Shown in pieces: positions 39,220 to 48,446 of a stretch of DNA of 64,000 nt. Source of the stretch: Microtetraspora sp. NBRC 16547 (GTDB taxonomy: Bacteria > Actinomycetota > Actinomycetes > Streptosporangiales > Streptosporangiaceae); assembly GCF_030268965.1 (NCBI RefSeq), contig NZ_BSSE01000001.1, positions 445,796-509,795 on the forward strand. The letters are read 5' to 3'. How positions within the stretch are numbered: the stretch's first letter is position 1; each line of letters starts with the position of its first letter. Position numbers and translations under genes: made by a program. The notes beneath the pieces are model-generated. The model did not search any database. It saw only the letters and a program-made list of their open reading frames with translations, and was not told the origin of the DNA.

Positions 39220-39292
39220 GAGCTCCCCTTTCGCCCGTCCACAACGCGTGAAGGGCGTACGAGGTTGAGACACGATGCGGCAGGATATGGAA

Positions 39293-40312
39293 ATGCCGCG
39301 CTCACTCGACAAACTCCCCAAAGCCCACCTGCATCTGCACTTCACAGGCTCGATGCGGCATACGACGCTGATCGAGCTCGCCGGGGAGCATGGGGTCCAC
39401 CTGCCTGACGCGCTGGTTCAGGACTGGCCGCCGAAGCTGCGCGCGACGGACGAGCGCGGCTGGTTCAGGTTCCAGCGGCTGTACGACATCGCGCGATCGG
39501 TGCTCAGGCGTCCCGAGGACATCTACCGCCTGCTCAGGGAAGCGGCGGAGGACGAGGCCGCCGAGGGCTCGCGCTGGCTGGAGATCCAGGTGGACCCGTC
39601 CGGGTACGCAGCCCGTTTCGGCGGACTGACCTCGATGCTGGAGTTGACGCTCGACGCCGTGGCGCGGGCCGCGAGCTCGACGGGCGTGGGCATCGCGGTG
39701 ATCGTGGCGGCGAACCGCACCCGGCATCCCCTCGACGCGCGGACGCTCGCCCGGCTGGCCGCGCAGTACGCGGGGCGGGGCGTGGTGGGCTTCGGCCTGT
39801 CGAACGACGAGCGTCGCGGCCGCGCCCGCGACTTCGACGCCGCGTTCCGCATCGCCAAGCGGGCCGGGCTGCTGGCCGTACCTCACGGTGGGGAGCTGAT
39901 GGGCGCGGCCAGCGTCGCGGAGTGCGTCGACGACCTGGACGCCGACCGGATCGGGCACGGCATCCGCGCGGCCGAGGACGACCGTCTGCTCGAGCGCCTC
40001 GCCGACCGGCAGATCGCCTGCGAGGTGTGCCCGCTGTCGAACGTGGGACTCGGCGTGGCCGCGAACCCGGAGAACGTGCCGGTGCGGAAGCTGTTCGACG
40101 CGGGGGTCCCGATCGCGTTCGGCGCGGACGACCCGCTGCTGTTCGGCGCCCGCCTGCTTCCGCAGTACGAGCTCGCGCGGGATGTGTACGGCTTCACGGA
40201 CGCGGAGGTCGCCGAGGTGGCCCGGCAGTCGATCCGGTCGTCAATGGCTCCGGACTCGTTCAAGAAGGAGCTCCTCGGAGAGATCGACGTCTGGCTCACC
40301 CAGCCGCAGTAG
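39293..40312 (+). CDS. Adenosine deaminase-like amidohydrolase
   Basis: Zinc-dependent deaminase of adenosine or a related nucleoside. 339 residues from ATG 39293 (AGGA 7 bases upstream); ATG codons at 39275 and 39287 are alternatives. The metal/substrate motif KAHLHLHFTGSM is the deaminase HxH signature (His14, His16). Further on are HGGE (usually HAGE, with catalytic Glu), DRIGHGIRA, EVCPLSN and GADDPLLFG (usually TDDP). These match the adenosine/AMP deaminase superfamily. The small deviations leave room for a different purine substrate. Divergent from the sigma factor, convergent with the next regulator. Confidence 0.88.
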   Translation: MPRSLDKLPKAHLHLHFTGSMRHTTLIELAGEHGVHLPDALVQDWPPKLRATDERGWFRFQRLYDIARSVLRRPEDIYRLLREAAEDEAAEGSRWLEIQVDPSGYAARFGGLTSMLELTLDAVARAASSTGVGIAVIVAANRTRHPLDARTLARLAAQYAGRGVVGFGLSNDERRGRARDFDAAFRIAKRAGLLAVPHGGELMGAASVAECVDDLDADRIGHGIRAAEDDRLLERLADRQIACEVCPLSNVGLGVAANPENVPVRKLFDAGVPIAFGADDPLLFGARLLPQYELARDVYGFTDAEVAEVARQSIRSSMAPDSFKKELLGEIDVWLTQPQ

Positions 40313-40329
40313 CCGTCGAGAGCGCCCGC

Positions 40330-41484
40330 TCAGTGTCCGGGGCCGGGATGCGGGCGGCTGGACTCGGGCCGCCGCGCGGGATCGCCGGAGTCGCGCCGCC
40401 TGGGGTGGCGCATCCCGCGTCGTAGCGCGAGTGAGTGCTCTCGGTGGCGGTGCGCGAGAACGCGATCCTCGCCGATCTCGTGAAGCCACTCCCTGCCGTA
40501 GTCCCGCATCATGCCGAGCATGCGGAACCGCTGGCCGTTCCGGATCACCACGGACTTGTCCGCGAGCCGGGCCAGGAGGTAGGGCACGCCCGCCAGGCGG
40601 TCGTCGGCGCACACGTCCGCCGCGGCCTCGGCGTCGAACGTCCCGCCGAACACCGAGAGCCTGGCCCACAGCAGGCGTTCCTCCGGGGTGCACAGCTCGT
40701 GGCTCCACCCCACCGCCGTGCGCAGCGTCCGGTGCCGGCCGGTACGGCCGCCGCCGGCGAGCAGCGAGAACCGGTCATCGATGCGGTCGAGCAGTTCGCC
40801 CGCCGTCAGGGCGCGCAGCCGCCTGGCGGCGAGTTCCAGCGCCAGGGGGACGCCGTCCAGCCGCCGGCAGAGCCGTACGACGGCGTCGGAGCACTCGAAC
40901 CCGGGCCGCACCGCGAGGGCCCGCTCACGGAACAGCCGTACGGCGTCGCAGTCCTCCTCGGTCACCGGGAGCGGCCGGACGGCGTGGACGCGCTCGCCGG
41001 GGAGGCCCAGGGGTTCCCTGCTGGTCGCCAGGACGCGCACGCCGGGGGCGGCCCGCAGGATCTGGCCGACCAGCGCCCGGCAGGGGCCGATGAGGTGCTC
41101 GCACGTGTCGAGGATCAGCAGCATCCGCCGGTCGGCGAGGTGTTCGGCGAGGACGTCCCCCTGGGGGCGCGCCGCCTGCTCTCTCAGGCCGATCGCGGCG
41201 CCGATCGTGTGGGCCAGCAGGGCGCCGTTGCGCTCCCCGGACAGTTCGGCCAGCCAGGCGCCGCCGTGCAGCCGTCCCGCCGCCTTCAGCGCGAGCCTGG
41301 TCTTGCCCACCCCCGCCACGCCGGTCAGCGTGACCAGGGATTCCTGCCGCAGGAGCCGCTCCACCTCGGCGAGATCCGCGTCCCGCCCCAGGAAGGTACT
41401 CGTCTCCGCGGGCAGGTTTCCTCGCCGTCCCAGCGCGTCGGTCACCAGATCCGCCCTCTCATGCATGGCCGCCCAGCCAATCAT
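40330..41484 (-). CDS. STAND-type ATPase regulator lacking an output domain
   Basis: 384 residues. NB-ARC/AAA-like P-loop domain: LTGVAGVGKTRL (Walker A, about 53-64), MLLILDTCEHLIGPC (Walker B), TSREPLGLPGERVHAVRPLP and the sensor/winged-helix part HRTLRTAVGWSHELCTPEER. Highly similar in layout to the 744-residue regulator upstream, but it ends soon after the winged helix with an Arg/Pro-rich tail and has neither TPR repeats nor a LuxR helix-turn-helix. Start uncertain: ATG 41484, ATG 41466 or a GTG slightly downstream. Either a truncated relic or a stand-alone ATPase that modulates its paralogues. Confidence 0.75.
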   Translation of the reverse strand: MIGWAAMHERADLVTDALGRRGNLPAETSTFLGRDADLAEVERLLRQESLVTLTGVAGVGKTRLALKAAGRLHGGAWLAELSGERNGALLAHTIGAAIGLREQAARPQGDVLAEHLADRRMLLILDTCEHLIGPCRALVGQILRAAPGVRVLATSREPLGLPGERVHAVRPLPVTEEDCDAVRLFRERALAVRPGFECSDAVVRLCRRLDGVPLALELAARRLRALTAGELLDRIDDRFSLLAGGGRTGRHRTLRTAVGWSHELCTPEERLLWARLSVFGGTFDAEAAADVCADDRLAGVPYLLARLADKSVVIRNGQRFRMLGMMRDYGREWLHEIGEDRVLAHRHREHSLALRRGMRHPRRRDSGDPARRPESSRPHPGPGH

Positions 41485-41810
41485 GAGTGCGTAACCGTAC
41501 GACTACTCTGGGTGGAGGATTGCCCCACCCCGATGAACAATCCCCCTCCGGAGTGGGAGGTTCGGCGGCGAGACGGTCCCCCTCGGCCCAACCCCGCCGC
41601 CGAACCCTGCCGCGACGTCGTCCCCCGCCGCGCGGCATCGACCGGACGGCTTCCCCTCAACGGGCCGGCCGGATACGAAAAGTATCGAGAAGGATGCGAT
41701 CCGTGACATCGGGACGATGACCGATGCCGGTGGCGCCGGATGCGCGCCGGGCATCCCCACACCGTCCGGTCGGCGCGCCGGCGACCACCGCACCGCCCGG
41801 GTGTGGTCTG
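41485..41810. other. Spacer between two STAND regulators
   Basis: 326 bases with no supported gene. A short inverted repeat GATAC-GAAAA-GTATC lies at 41672-41686; otherwise nothing recognisable. It should hold the promoter of the downstream ATPase gene. Confidence 0.5.
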
Positions 41811-44045
41811 TCAGGACCGCGCGGAGCGGCGGACCGCGACCCAGGCTGCGATCTGCACGCGGGACGACATGCGGAGTTTGGCCAGGATGTTCTCCACGTG
41901 GGTGTCGGCCGTCCGCTCAGCGATCATGAGCCGTTCCGCCAGCTCGCGGTTCGACAGCCCGTCCGCGATCAGCTCGGCCACCTGTGACTCCCTCGGGGTG
42001 AGGCAGGCGCCCTCCTTCGGCGGATCCCCGAGCGCCCGGCGGTAGACGGCGTCCAGGTCGAGGGCGGCCCCCTCGGCGAAAGCCGTACGGAACGTGGGTC
42101 CGCCGACGAGGCCGCGCGCGATGTCCGCGCACGTGGAGTGGCGGGCTCCCCAGTAGGGCGCCTCGTCCAGCCGGATGCCGGTCGAGCCGCCGAGGCCCTC
42201 AACGGCTCCCAGCAGCGTCGCGGCGAGCCCTCCCCTGCCGGTGGCGGCGGCGATCCAGGACTGGAGCTCGAACCCGGCGAGCGCGCCGGCCAGGTCGCCG
42301 AGGTCCCGGCTGAGCCGGATCGACTCCCGATTCTGCTCCTCGGCGCCGACCAGGTCGCCGTTCTCCCAGCCGAGGACGGCCAGGCCCTGGTGCGCGACGG
42401 AGCGGCTCCAGCAGTCCCCGGTGAGCGCGCTTCGCCACATGGCGTCGTCCAGGACCTCGCGGGCGCGCTCGCCGCCGGATCTGGCCAGGGAGAGGCCCGC
42501 CTGGCCGAGAACGCACGCGGGACTCTGGCCGAGGAGCCACACCGGGCCGGCGCCTCCCCGTGCGGCGAGCACCGCGTCGAAGCCCCGGACCGCGTTCTCG
42601 TCGTCGCCCGCGGCGAACGCGACCACGGCCGCCGCGTGGATCCCCCATACGGCGGTCCCCAGGCTGCGGCGGCACTCCTCCATGCGAGTGCGGGCCCGCC
42701 CTACGTCGAAGTGCCGGGCCTCCACCCAGGCGGCGGCCCAGAGGGCCTTGACGCGGTGGGGGGTGGGCCGTCCGCTCGCCGCGAGCGCCCTTTCGAGGTA
42801 GTGGCGGCCCTCGCGGTGGCCTCCGCAGGCGATCCAGAGCGGCCACAGCGTCCCGGCGAGCTCGATCGCGGCCCGGGGATCCCCGGCGAGGGAGTGGTCG
42901 AGGGCGGCGAGGAAGTTGGGCAGGTCCTCGGTCATCCGCCGGGCCCACGCGAGCTGCGCCGGCCCCGCCCACTCCGCCTCCGCCCTGCGGGCGAGCCGCA
43001 GGTAGGCGTCCCGGTGACGGTCGCGCGCCGCCTCCTCCTCACCCAGCTCCCGCAGGCGCTCCGCCCCGTAGGCGCGAACGGCGTGCAGCAGGCGATAGCG
43101 GTCGCCCTCGCGCGACAGGACGGACTTCTCGACGAGCCGGGCCAGCAGGGCGAACACATCACCGCGCGAGAGCGCGCCCCCCGCGCACACCTCCTCGGCC
43201 GTCTCGCGGTCGAAGCCGTGCGAGAACACCGACAGCCGGGCCCACAGCAGCCTCTCGCGGGGTTCGCACAGCTCGTGGCTCCAACCGATCGCGGTGCGCA
43301 GCGTCCGATGCCTGCTCTCCCCCGTGTCGCAATCGGGTCGCCGTAGCAGCCGGAACCGGTCAGGGAGCCGGGCCGTGATGTCCGTGACGGACAGCGCGCG
43401 CAGCCGGGTGGCGGCCAGCTCGATCGCGAGCGGGACGCCGTCGAGACCCTCGCAGAGCCGTACGACCTGGTCACGGTTGGTCCCGTCGACCACGAAGTCG
43501 GGCACCGTGGCCACGGCCCGATCGGCGAACAGCGTCACCGCGTCGTCCCCGAGCGGGAGAACGGTCACGACGTGCTCGCCCGGCACGTCCAGGGGCTCCC
43601 TGCCTGTGGTCAGGACGCGGAGCCCCGGGCAGCGCTCCAGCAGCCCGCCGACCAGCTCGGCGCACGCGCCCAGCAGGTGCTCGCAGGTGTCGAGGAGGAG
43701 AAGCATCCGCCGGCCGCCGATGTGTTCGGCGAGCGCGCCGGTGCCCGGCCCGTCGGAACCGCCGGCGTTGTGCGAGGCGCCGGAGCCGGGGCCGCCGAGC
43801 GTCTCGGCGATCAGTGGGGCGAGATCGCGCGGGTCGCGGAGCGAGGAGAGCTCCACCAGCCAGACGCCGTCGGGGAACCGCCGGTGCGCGTCGGCCGCGA
43901 CGCGGTGCGCGAGCCTGCTCTTGCCCACTCCTCCGGCGCCGGTGAGAGTGACCAGGCGGGTACGGCCCAGCAGTCCCGCGACGTGCTCCCGCTCGTCCGC
44001 GCGGCCGACGAAACTGGCCGGCTCGGCGGGCAGGTTGCCGATCAA
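41811..44045 (-). CDS. LuxR-family transcriptional regulator with STAND ATPase and TPR-like region
   Basis: 744 residues. NB-ARC-type ATPase at the N-terminus: TFVGR-like SFVGRADEREHVAGLL, Walker A TGAGGVGKSRL (36-43), Walker B LLLLDTCEHL, winged helix RTLRTAIGWSHELCEPRERL. The middle (about 400-670) is helical and TPR-like. The C-terminal LuxR helix-turn-helix is LTPRESQVAELIADGLSNRE to RTADTHVENILAKL. TTG start at 44045 overlaps the stop of the upstream regulator (TTGA), so both are translated together. Ligand-sensing DNA-binding activator is the expected role; targets unknown. Confidence 0.88.
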   Translation of the reverse strand: MIGNLPAEPASFVGRADEREHVAGLLGRTRLVTLTGAGGVGKSRLAHRVAADAHRRFPDGVWLVELSSLRDPRDLAPLIAETLGGPGSGASHNAGGSDGPGTGALAEHIGGRRMLLLLDTCEHLLGACAELVGGLLERCPGLRVLTTGREPLDVPGEHVVTVLPLGDDAVTLFADRAVATVPDFVVDGTNRDQVVRLCEGLDGVPLAIELAATRLRALSVTDITARLPDRFRLLRRPDCDTGESRHRTLRTAIGWSHELCEPRERLLWARLSVFSHGFDRETAEEVCAGGALSRGDVFALLARLVEKSVLSREGDRYRLLHAVRAYGAERLRELGEEEAARDRHRDAYLRLARRAEAEWAGPAQLAWARRMTEDLPNFLAALDHSLAGDPRAAIELAGTLWPLWIACGGHREGRHYLERALAASGRPTPHRVKALWAAAWVEARHFDVGRARTRMEECRRSLGTAVWGIHAAAVVAFAAGDDENAVRGFDAVLAARGGAGPVWLLGQSPACVLGQAGLSLARSGGERAREVLDDAMWRSALTGDCWSRSVAHQGLAVLGWENGDLVGAEEQNRESIRLSRDLGDLAGALAGFELQSWIAAATGRGGLAATLLGAVEGLGGSTGIRLDEAPYWGARHSTCADIARGLVGGPTFRTAFAEGAALDLDAVYRRALGDPPKEGACLTPRESQVAELIADGLSNRELAERLMIAERTADTHVENILAKLRMSSRVQIAAWVAVRRSARS

Positions 44046-45328
44046 CGGTCACCGCGCCGCTGGGCGACCCAGGCGGCGACCTGGGTGCGGGAGGAGAAGT
44101 TGAGCTTGGCCAGGATGTGCTCCATGTGCGCCTCCGCGGTGCGCTTGGAGATCACCAGCTTCTCGGCCACCTCGCGGTTGGACAGGCCGTCCGCGACCAG
44201 TTCGGCGACCTCGTGCTCGCGCCGGGTCAGCACCCGCGGGCGCTCCAGATCGTCCAGACGGCGCACGCCGCCCATGGGCCGGGCGGCCCCGCTCCAACCG
44301 AGAACACCGCGGTTCCCGTCGAGTGCGCGGTCGCGTGGTTCGGCGAGGCGTTCGGCCTCCATGGCTCCGGGGCCGCGCGGACGCCTGGCGGTGTGGGCGC
44401 GTACGGCCTCCGGCACGCGGAACCGGACCTCACCGCCGCTCTCCTCGCGCAGCAGGACCGACTTGTCGATCAGGCCGATGAGGGCGTCGAGGATCTCGGC
44501 GTGCGGCGGCCCGTCCGGGCAGGCCCGTTCGGCGTGCCGTTCGGCGTACTGTTCGGCGTCCGCGAGGCGGAACGGGCCGGGGAACGCGGCCAGGGCGGCC
44601 CACACGAGCCGCTCGGCGGGCGAGCACAGCTCAAGGGCGCGGTCCACGGCCCTCCTGGCGGGCATCTCGTGGAACGGGTCGTCGAGCAGCTCCTCGATCG
44701 CCTGCTCCGGCGTGGCGCGCAGCCGTTCCGCGGCCAGCTCGATCGCGAGGGGCATCCGCCCGAGACGCTCGCACAGCCGGAGCGCGGCCTTCCGGTGCAG
44801 GTCCGTGATCGCGCGGCCGGGAGCGCGCCGGGCGAGCAGGCTGACGGCGTCGGCGGAGGGCAGCGGGCCGAGGGGAAGCAGGTGCTCGCCCACGACGCCG
44901 AGCGAGCGCCGCCCCGTCGCGAGGATCCGCAGGCCGGGCACGCTCCTGAGCAGCGACTCCGCGAGCACCGCGCAGGGACTGGCGAGGTGCTCGATCCCGT
45001 CGAGGACGAGCAGGAGCCGACTGTCCCGCGCGTACGATCCGGGACTTGCCGCCGCTCCAGGACTGGCCTTCACTTCGGCACCGTCCTGCGCTCCGGAGGC
45101 GACCGTACGCGTGAGCGTGCCCGGATCCCTCACCTGGGAGACGTCCACCCTGTGGACTCCGTCGGCGAAGGCCTTGCGCATGATCCACGCGGCCTCCTCC
45201 GCCAGCCGCGACTTCCCGGCACCGGAGAGCCCGGTCAGGGTCACCAGTCGCGAACGGCCGAGCAGCCGTCTGATCTGCGCAATCTCGGCCCGGCGGCCGA
45301 CGAAGGCCGGAAGATCGCGTCGCTCCAT
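44042..45328 (-). CDS. LuxR-family regulator with STAND ATPase, short form
   Basis: 428 residues from ATG 45328 (MERRDLPAFVGRRAEIAQIR) with GAGG 6 bases upstream. The open frame extends antisense through the methyltransferase gene, which is rejected. Walker A TGLSGAGKSRL (about 32-41), Walker B LLLVLDGIEHLASPC, winged-helix part, then directly the LuxR helix-turn-helix (LTRREHEVAELVADGLSNRE, KRTAEAHMEHILAKL). Compared with its neighbour it lacks the TPR middle. The two share the end motif SSRTQVAAWVA / SSRVQIAAWVA, so they arose by duplication. Confidence 0.85.
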   Translation of the reverse strand: MERRDLPAFVGRRAEIAQIRRLLGRSRLVTLTGLSGAGKSRLAEEAAWIMRKAFADGVHRVDVSQVRDPGTLTRTVASGAQDGAEVKASPGAAASPGSYARDSRLLLVLDGIEHLASPCAVLAESLLRSVPGLRILATGRRSLGVVGEHLLPLGPLPSADAVSLLARRAPGRAITDLHRKAALRLCERLGRMPLAIELAAERLRATPEQAIEELLDDPFHEMPARRAVDRALELCSPAERLVWAALAAFPGPFRLADAEQYAERHAERACPDGPPHAEILDALIGLIDKSVLLREESGGEVRFRVPEAVRAHTARRPRGPGAMEAERLAEPRDRALDGNRGVLGWSGAARPMGGVRRLDDLERPRVLTRREHEVAELVADGLSNREVAEKLVISKRTAEAHMEHILAKLNFSSRTQVAAWVAQRRGDR

Positions 45329-45505
45329 CGCAGCCTCGAATCGTGGGGGGACTTCACTGCACCCGGCGCTCCGGTTCACGAATGGTAACCCCGGCATCGC
45401 GCACGGGAACGGGCGTTTCACCGGTTGCCATACGGGAACGGGAATCCGCCGTACGAGGCGGGGCATTAGACTCGGCGCCACTGCCAGCACGCGAGCGAGG
45501 ATTTT

Positions 45506-46237
45506 ATGTCTGGGTATGACCGAGTAGTCCAGCCGGCGGCTGGGGACGAGGCACTGGAGAACCACCTCGGTGGGGACGAGGCCAAGAACTACCGGCAGTA
45601 CGAATTCGACATGGTCGCGCCGCACGTGGGTCACTCGATGCTGGAGATCGGATCGGGTCTCGGGCATTTCGCGGAGCAGTTCCTCCCCCGGCTCGACCGG
45701 CTCGTGGTGAGCGACTTCGACCCCTACTGCGTGGAGCAGCTCAACAACCGCTTCGCCCAGCGCGACGACATCTCGGTCCTCCAGTTCGGCCTGCCGACGG
45801 ACATCCCGCTGGATGATCCCGTCGACACCGTGATCATGATGAACGTCCTGGAGCACATCGAGGAGGATGTCGAGGCGCTGCGCTCGCTGGCCAAGGTCAC
45901 CAAGCCGGGCGGGCGGATCGTCATCTGGGTGCCCGGTTACATGCAGCTGTACGGCGACTTCGACCGCAAGGTCGGCCACGTCACCCGGTACACCCCCTCG
46001 ACGCTGGGCAGGACGGTCGTCGCCGCCGGGCTCCGGCCCCAGGTGCTCAAGCCGATCAACTTCCTGGGCGGCATCGCCTGGTGGGCCGCCGTACGGCGTG
46101 GCGGGGTGGGCTACCCCGATCCCCGGCTGGTCAAGATCTACGACCGGACCATCGTCCCCGCCACGCGGTTCATCGAGCGGTTCATCCGGCCTCCCTTCGG
46201 CCAGACCGTCTTCTGCGTCGCGCGCGTACCCGGCTAG
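45506..46237 (+). CDS. Class I SAM-dependent methyltransferase
   Basis: 243 residues. Rossmann-type methyltransferase: motif I LEIGSGLGHF at 46-55, acidic end of strand 2 VVSDFDPYC, motif IV-like VDTVIMMNVLEHIEEDVEAL, post-motif KPGGRIVIWVPGYMQLYGDF. A His-rich helix GHVTRYTPSTLGRTVVAAGL follows, similar to UbiE/Mtf11-type enzymes found with sugar or lipid modification genes. Divergent from the STAND regulators across a 177-bp gap. The methyl acceptor is unknown. Confidence 0.85.
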   Translation: MSGYDRVVQPAAGDEALENHLGGDEAKNYRQYEFDMVAPHVGHSMLEIGSGLGHFAEQFLPRLDRLVVSDFDPYCVEQLNNRFAQRDDISVLQFGLPTDIPLDDPVDTVIMMNVLEHIEEDVEALRSLAKVTKPGGRIVIWVPGYMQLYGDFDRKVGHVTRYTPSTLGRTVVAAGLRPQVLKPINFLGGIAWWAAVRRGGVGYPDPRLVKIYDRTIVPATRFIERFIRPPFGQTVFCVARVPG

Positions 46238-46325
46238 CGGGGCGGCCGGCCGTACCATCTGGCGTTTCGTGACGACTCCGGTCCATCACCGCCTCGGGCT
46301 TGTCCGTTTCCTGGGGGTTTCTGGG

Positions 46326-46341
46326 GCTACTCGCGGGTAGC
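46326..46341. promoter_or_regulatory. Candidate operator palindrome before the acyl-CoA dehydrogenase
   Basis: GCTACTCGCGGGTAGC is a 16-bp near-perfect palindrome (one T-G pair) 31 bp upstream of the start codon. Position and symmetry fit a dimeric repressor site. No regulator gene is adjacent. Confidence 0.4.
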
Positions 46342-46372
46342 ACCACGGCATCCACTGCCTCAGGAGGTCGTG

Positions 46373-48244
46373 ATGACCGAATACGCCAAGGCTCGCGAGG
46401 TGGCCGAGCAGGCCCGCGAGACGGAGTGGGCCCGTCCGAGCTTCGGCAAACAGCTGTTCCTCGGGGACTTCCGGCTGGATCTCGTCCATCCCGCGCCGCA
46501 GCTCAGCGAGCAGCAGAAGAGCAAGGGCGAGCGGTTCCTCCAGACGCTCACCACGTTCCTGCGCGACAGCGTCGATCCCGCGGCCATCGAGCGTTCCGCG
46601 GTCATCCCCGACGAGGTGATCAAGGGGCTCCGCGCGCTCGGAGCGTTCGGGATGACGATCGACGAGCAGTACGGCGGGCTCGGGTTGAGCCACCTGTACT
46701 ACTGCCGGGCGCTGATGCTGGTCACGTCCTACTCCGCCGCACTGGCGGCGCTGCTGTCCGCGCACCAGTCCATCGGCGTGCCCCAGCCGCTCCGGCTCTT
46801 CGGGACGCCGGAGCAGAAGCAGCGCTTCCTGCCGCGATGCGCCCAGGGTGAGATTTCAGCCTTTCTCCTGACGGAGCCGGATGTGGGGTCGGACCCGGCC
46901 CGGCTGGCGACGACCGCCGTACGCGACGGTGACGCGTACGTCCTTGACGGGGTCAAGCTGTGGACGACCAATGGTGTCGTGGCCGACCTGCTCGTCGTCA
47001 TGGCGAGGACGGGCACCCGGATCTCCGCTTTCGTCGTCGAGGCCGACTCCCCGGGAATCACCGTCGAGCACCGGAACGCGTTCATGGGCCTGCGCGGCAT
47101 CGAGAACGGCGTGACCCGCTTCCACAAGGTCAGAGTCCCGGCGGAGAATCTCATCGGCCGCGAGGGACAGGGCCTGAAGATCGCCCTGACGACGCTCAAC
47201 ACCGGCCGCCTGTCACTCCCGGCCACCTGCGCCGGAGCGGCCAAGTGGGCCGCGAAGATCGCCCGAGAATGGGGCGCGGAGCGGGTCCAGTGGGGCCGCC
47301 CGATCGGCGAGCACGCGGCCGTGGGCAGCAAGATCTCCTTCATCACCGCGACCGCGTACGCCGTGGAGGCCGTGGTCGATCTGGCCAGCCGCCTCGCCGA
47401 CGACGAGCGCAACGACATCAGGATCGAGGCCGCCCTGGCCAAGCTGTACGGGTCGGAGATGGCCTGGCAGGTCGCGGACGAGCTGGTCCAGATCAGGGGC
47501 GGGCGCGGCTACGAGACGGCCGAGTCACTGCAGGCCCGCGGCGAGCGGGGCGTGCCGGCCGAGCAGGTGCTGCGGGATCTGCGGATCAACCGCATCTTCG
47601 AGGGCTCCACCGAGATCATGCACCTGCTCATCGCCCGCGAGGCGGTGGACGCGCACCTCTCGGTCGCCGGGGACCTCATTGACCCGAAGGCCGACCTGCG
47701 GGCCAAGGGCCGCGCGGCGACCAGGGCGGGCGCGTTCTACGCCCGCTGGCTGCCCGGCCTGGTGGCGGGAGCCGGCCAGCTGCCGACCGCCTACGCCGAG
47801 TTCGGGCCGCTGGCCCACCACCTGCGCTACGTCGAGCGGACCAGCCGCAAGCTCGCCCGGTCCACCTTCTACGGCATGTCGCGCTGGCAGGGGAGGCTGG
47901 AGCACCGCCAGGGCTTCCTGTCCCGGATCGTCGACATCGGCGCGGAACTGTTCGCGATCACCGCGGTCTGCGTGCGCGCCCAGGAGGACGCCGCCCGGCA
48001 CGGGCAAGTACTGGAGATCGCGGACACGTTCTGCCGGCAGGCACGGCTCCGCGCGGACGGGCTGTTCGCGCGATTGTGGGTCAACTCCGACACCGCTGAC
48101 GTGCGGCTCGCGCGCCGGATCCTCGCCGGCCGCTACGCGTTCATCGAGGAGGGCGTCCTCGACCCCTCGTCGGACGGTCCGTGGATCGCGTCGGCCACTC
48201 CGGGTAAGGCGACCGCGAAGGACGTCCATCGCACCATTCCCTAG
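46373..48244 (+). CDS. Acyl-CoA dehydrogenase, long form
   Basis: FAD enzyme for the first step of fatty acid beta-oxidation. 623 residues from ATG 46373 (AGGAGG 5 bases upstream). The dehydrogenase core contains LLTEPDVGSDPARLATTAVR (FAD/CoA motif), GVVADLLVVMARTGTR, the RGGRGYETAESLQARGERGV segment and IFEGSTEIMHLLI with the MCAD-type catalytic Glu. About 200 extra C-terminal residues, helical, resemble the extension of VLCAD-like enzymes. Monocistronic; a hairpin terminator follows. Confidence 0.9.
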   Translation: MTEYAKAREVAEQARETEWARPSFGKQLFLGDFRLDLVHPAPQLSEQQKSKGERFLQTLTTFLRDSVDPAAIERSAVIPDEVIKGLRALGAFGMTIDEQYGGLGLSHLYYCRALMLVTSYSAALAALLSAHQSIGVPQPLRLFGTPEQKQRFLPRCAQGEISAFLLTEPDVGSDPARLATTAVRDGDAYVLDGVKLWTTNGVVADLLVVMARTGTRISAFVVEADSPGITVEHRNAFMGLRGIENGVTRFHKVRVPAENLIGREGQGLKIALTTLNTGRLSLPATCAGAAKWAAKIAREWGAERVQWGRPIGEHAAVGSKISFITATAYAVEAVVDLASRLADDERNDIRIEAALAKLYGSEMAWQVADELVQIRGGRGYETAESLQARGERGVPAEQVLRDLRINRIFEGSTEIMHLLIAREAVDAHLSVAGDLIDPKADLRAKGRAATRAGAFYARWLPGLVAGAGQLPTAYAEFGPLAHHLRYVERTSRKLARSTFYGMSRWQGRLEHRQGFLSRIVDIGAELFAITAVCVRAQEDAARHGQVLEIADTFCRQARLRADGLFARLWVNSDTADVRLARRILAGRYAFIEEGVLDPSSDGPWIASATPGKATAKDVHRTIP

Positions 48245-48298
48245 CGCACGAACTCGTGAGATCCCACGGGGAACTCGTGGGAACCGCTCGACCACATG

Positions 48299-48328
48299 AG
48301 GGCCGCCCCGGCGACGCGGGGCGGCCCT
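48299..48328 (+). terminator. Terminator after the long acyl-CoA dehydrogenase
   Basis: AGGGCCGCCCCG (48299-48310) and CGGGGCGGCCCT (48317-48328) form a perfect 12-bp stem with a 6-base loop, 55 bp after the stop. Confidence 0.75.
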
Positions 48329-48378
48329 TGGCGTGCCACAGCGGGAGGCCCCTCTCTGTCCAGCGGATGGGACAAGTA

Positions 48379-48407
48379 GTGACGTATGACGTTTTCTGCG
48401 CTATACC
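48379..48407 (+). promoter_or_regulatory. Candidate GH31 promoter (GTGACG-17-TATACC)
   Basis: GTGACG at 48379-48384 and TATACC at 48402-48407 are 17 bases apart, 40 bp before the start codon. Both boxes are imperfect. Confidence 0.35.
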
Positions 48408-48446
48408 GATCTCCATAAGCTCAAATTAGAGCGAAATGGAGTAGTT

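Noticed and set aside
45329-46258. N-terminal extension of the 428-residue LuxR regulator through the methyltransferase gene
   Set aside because: The extension is antisense to a conserved methyltransferase, and the ATPase motif begins right after the ATG at 45328, which has a ribosome site.
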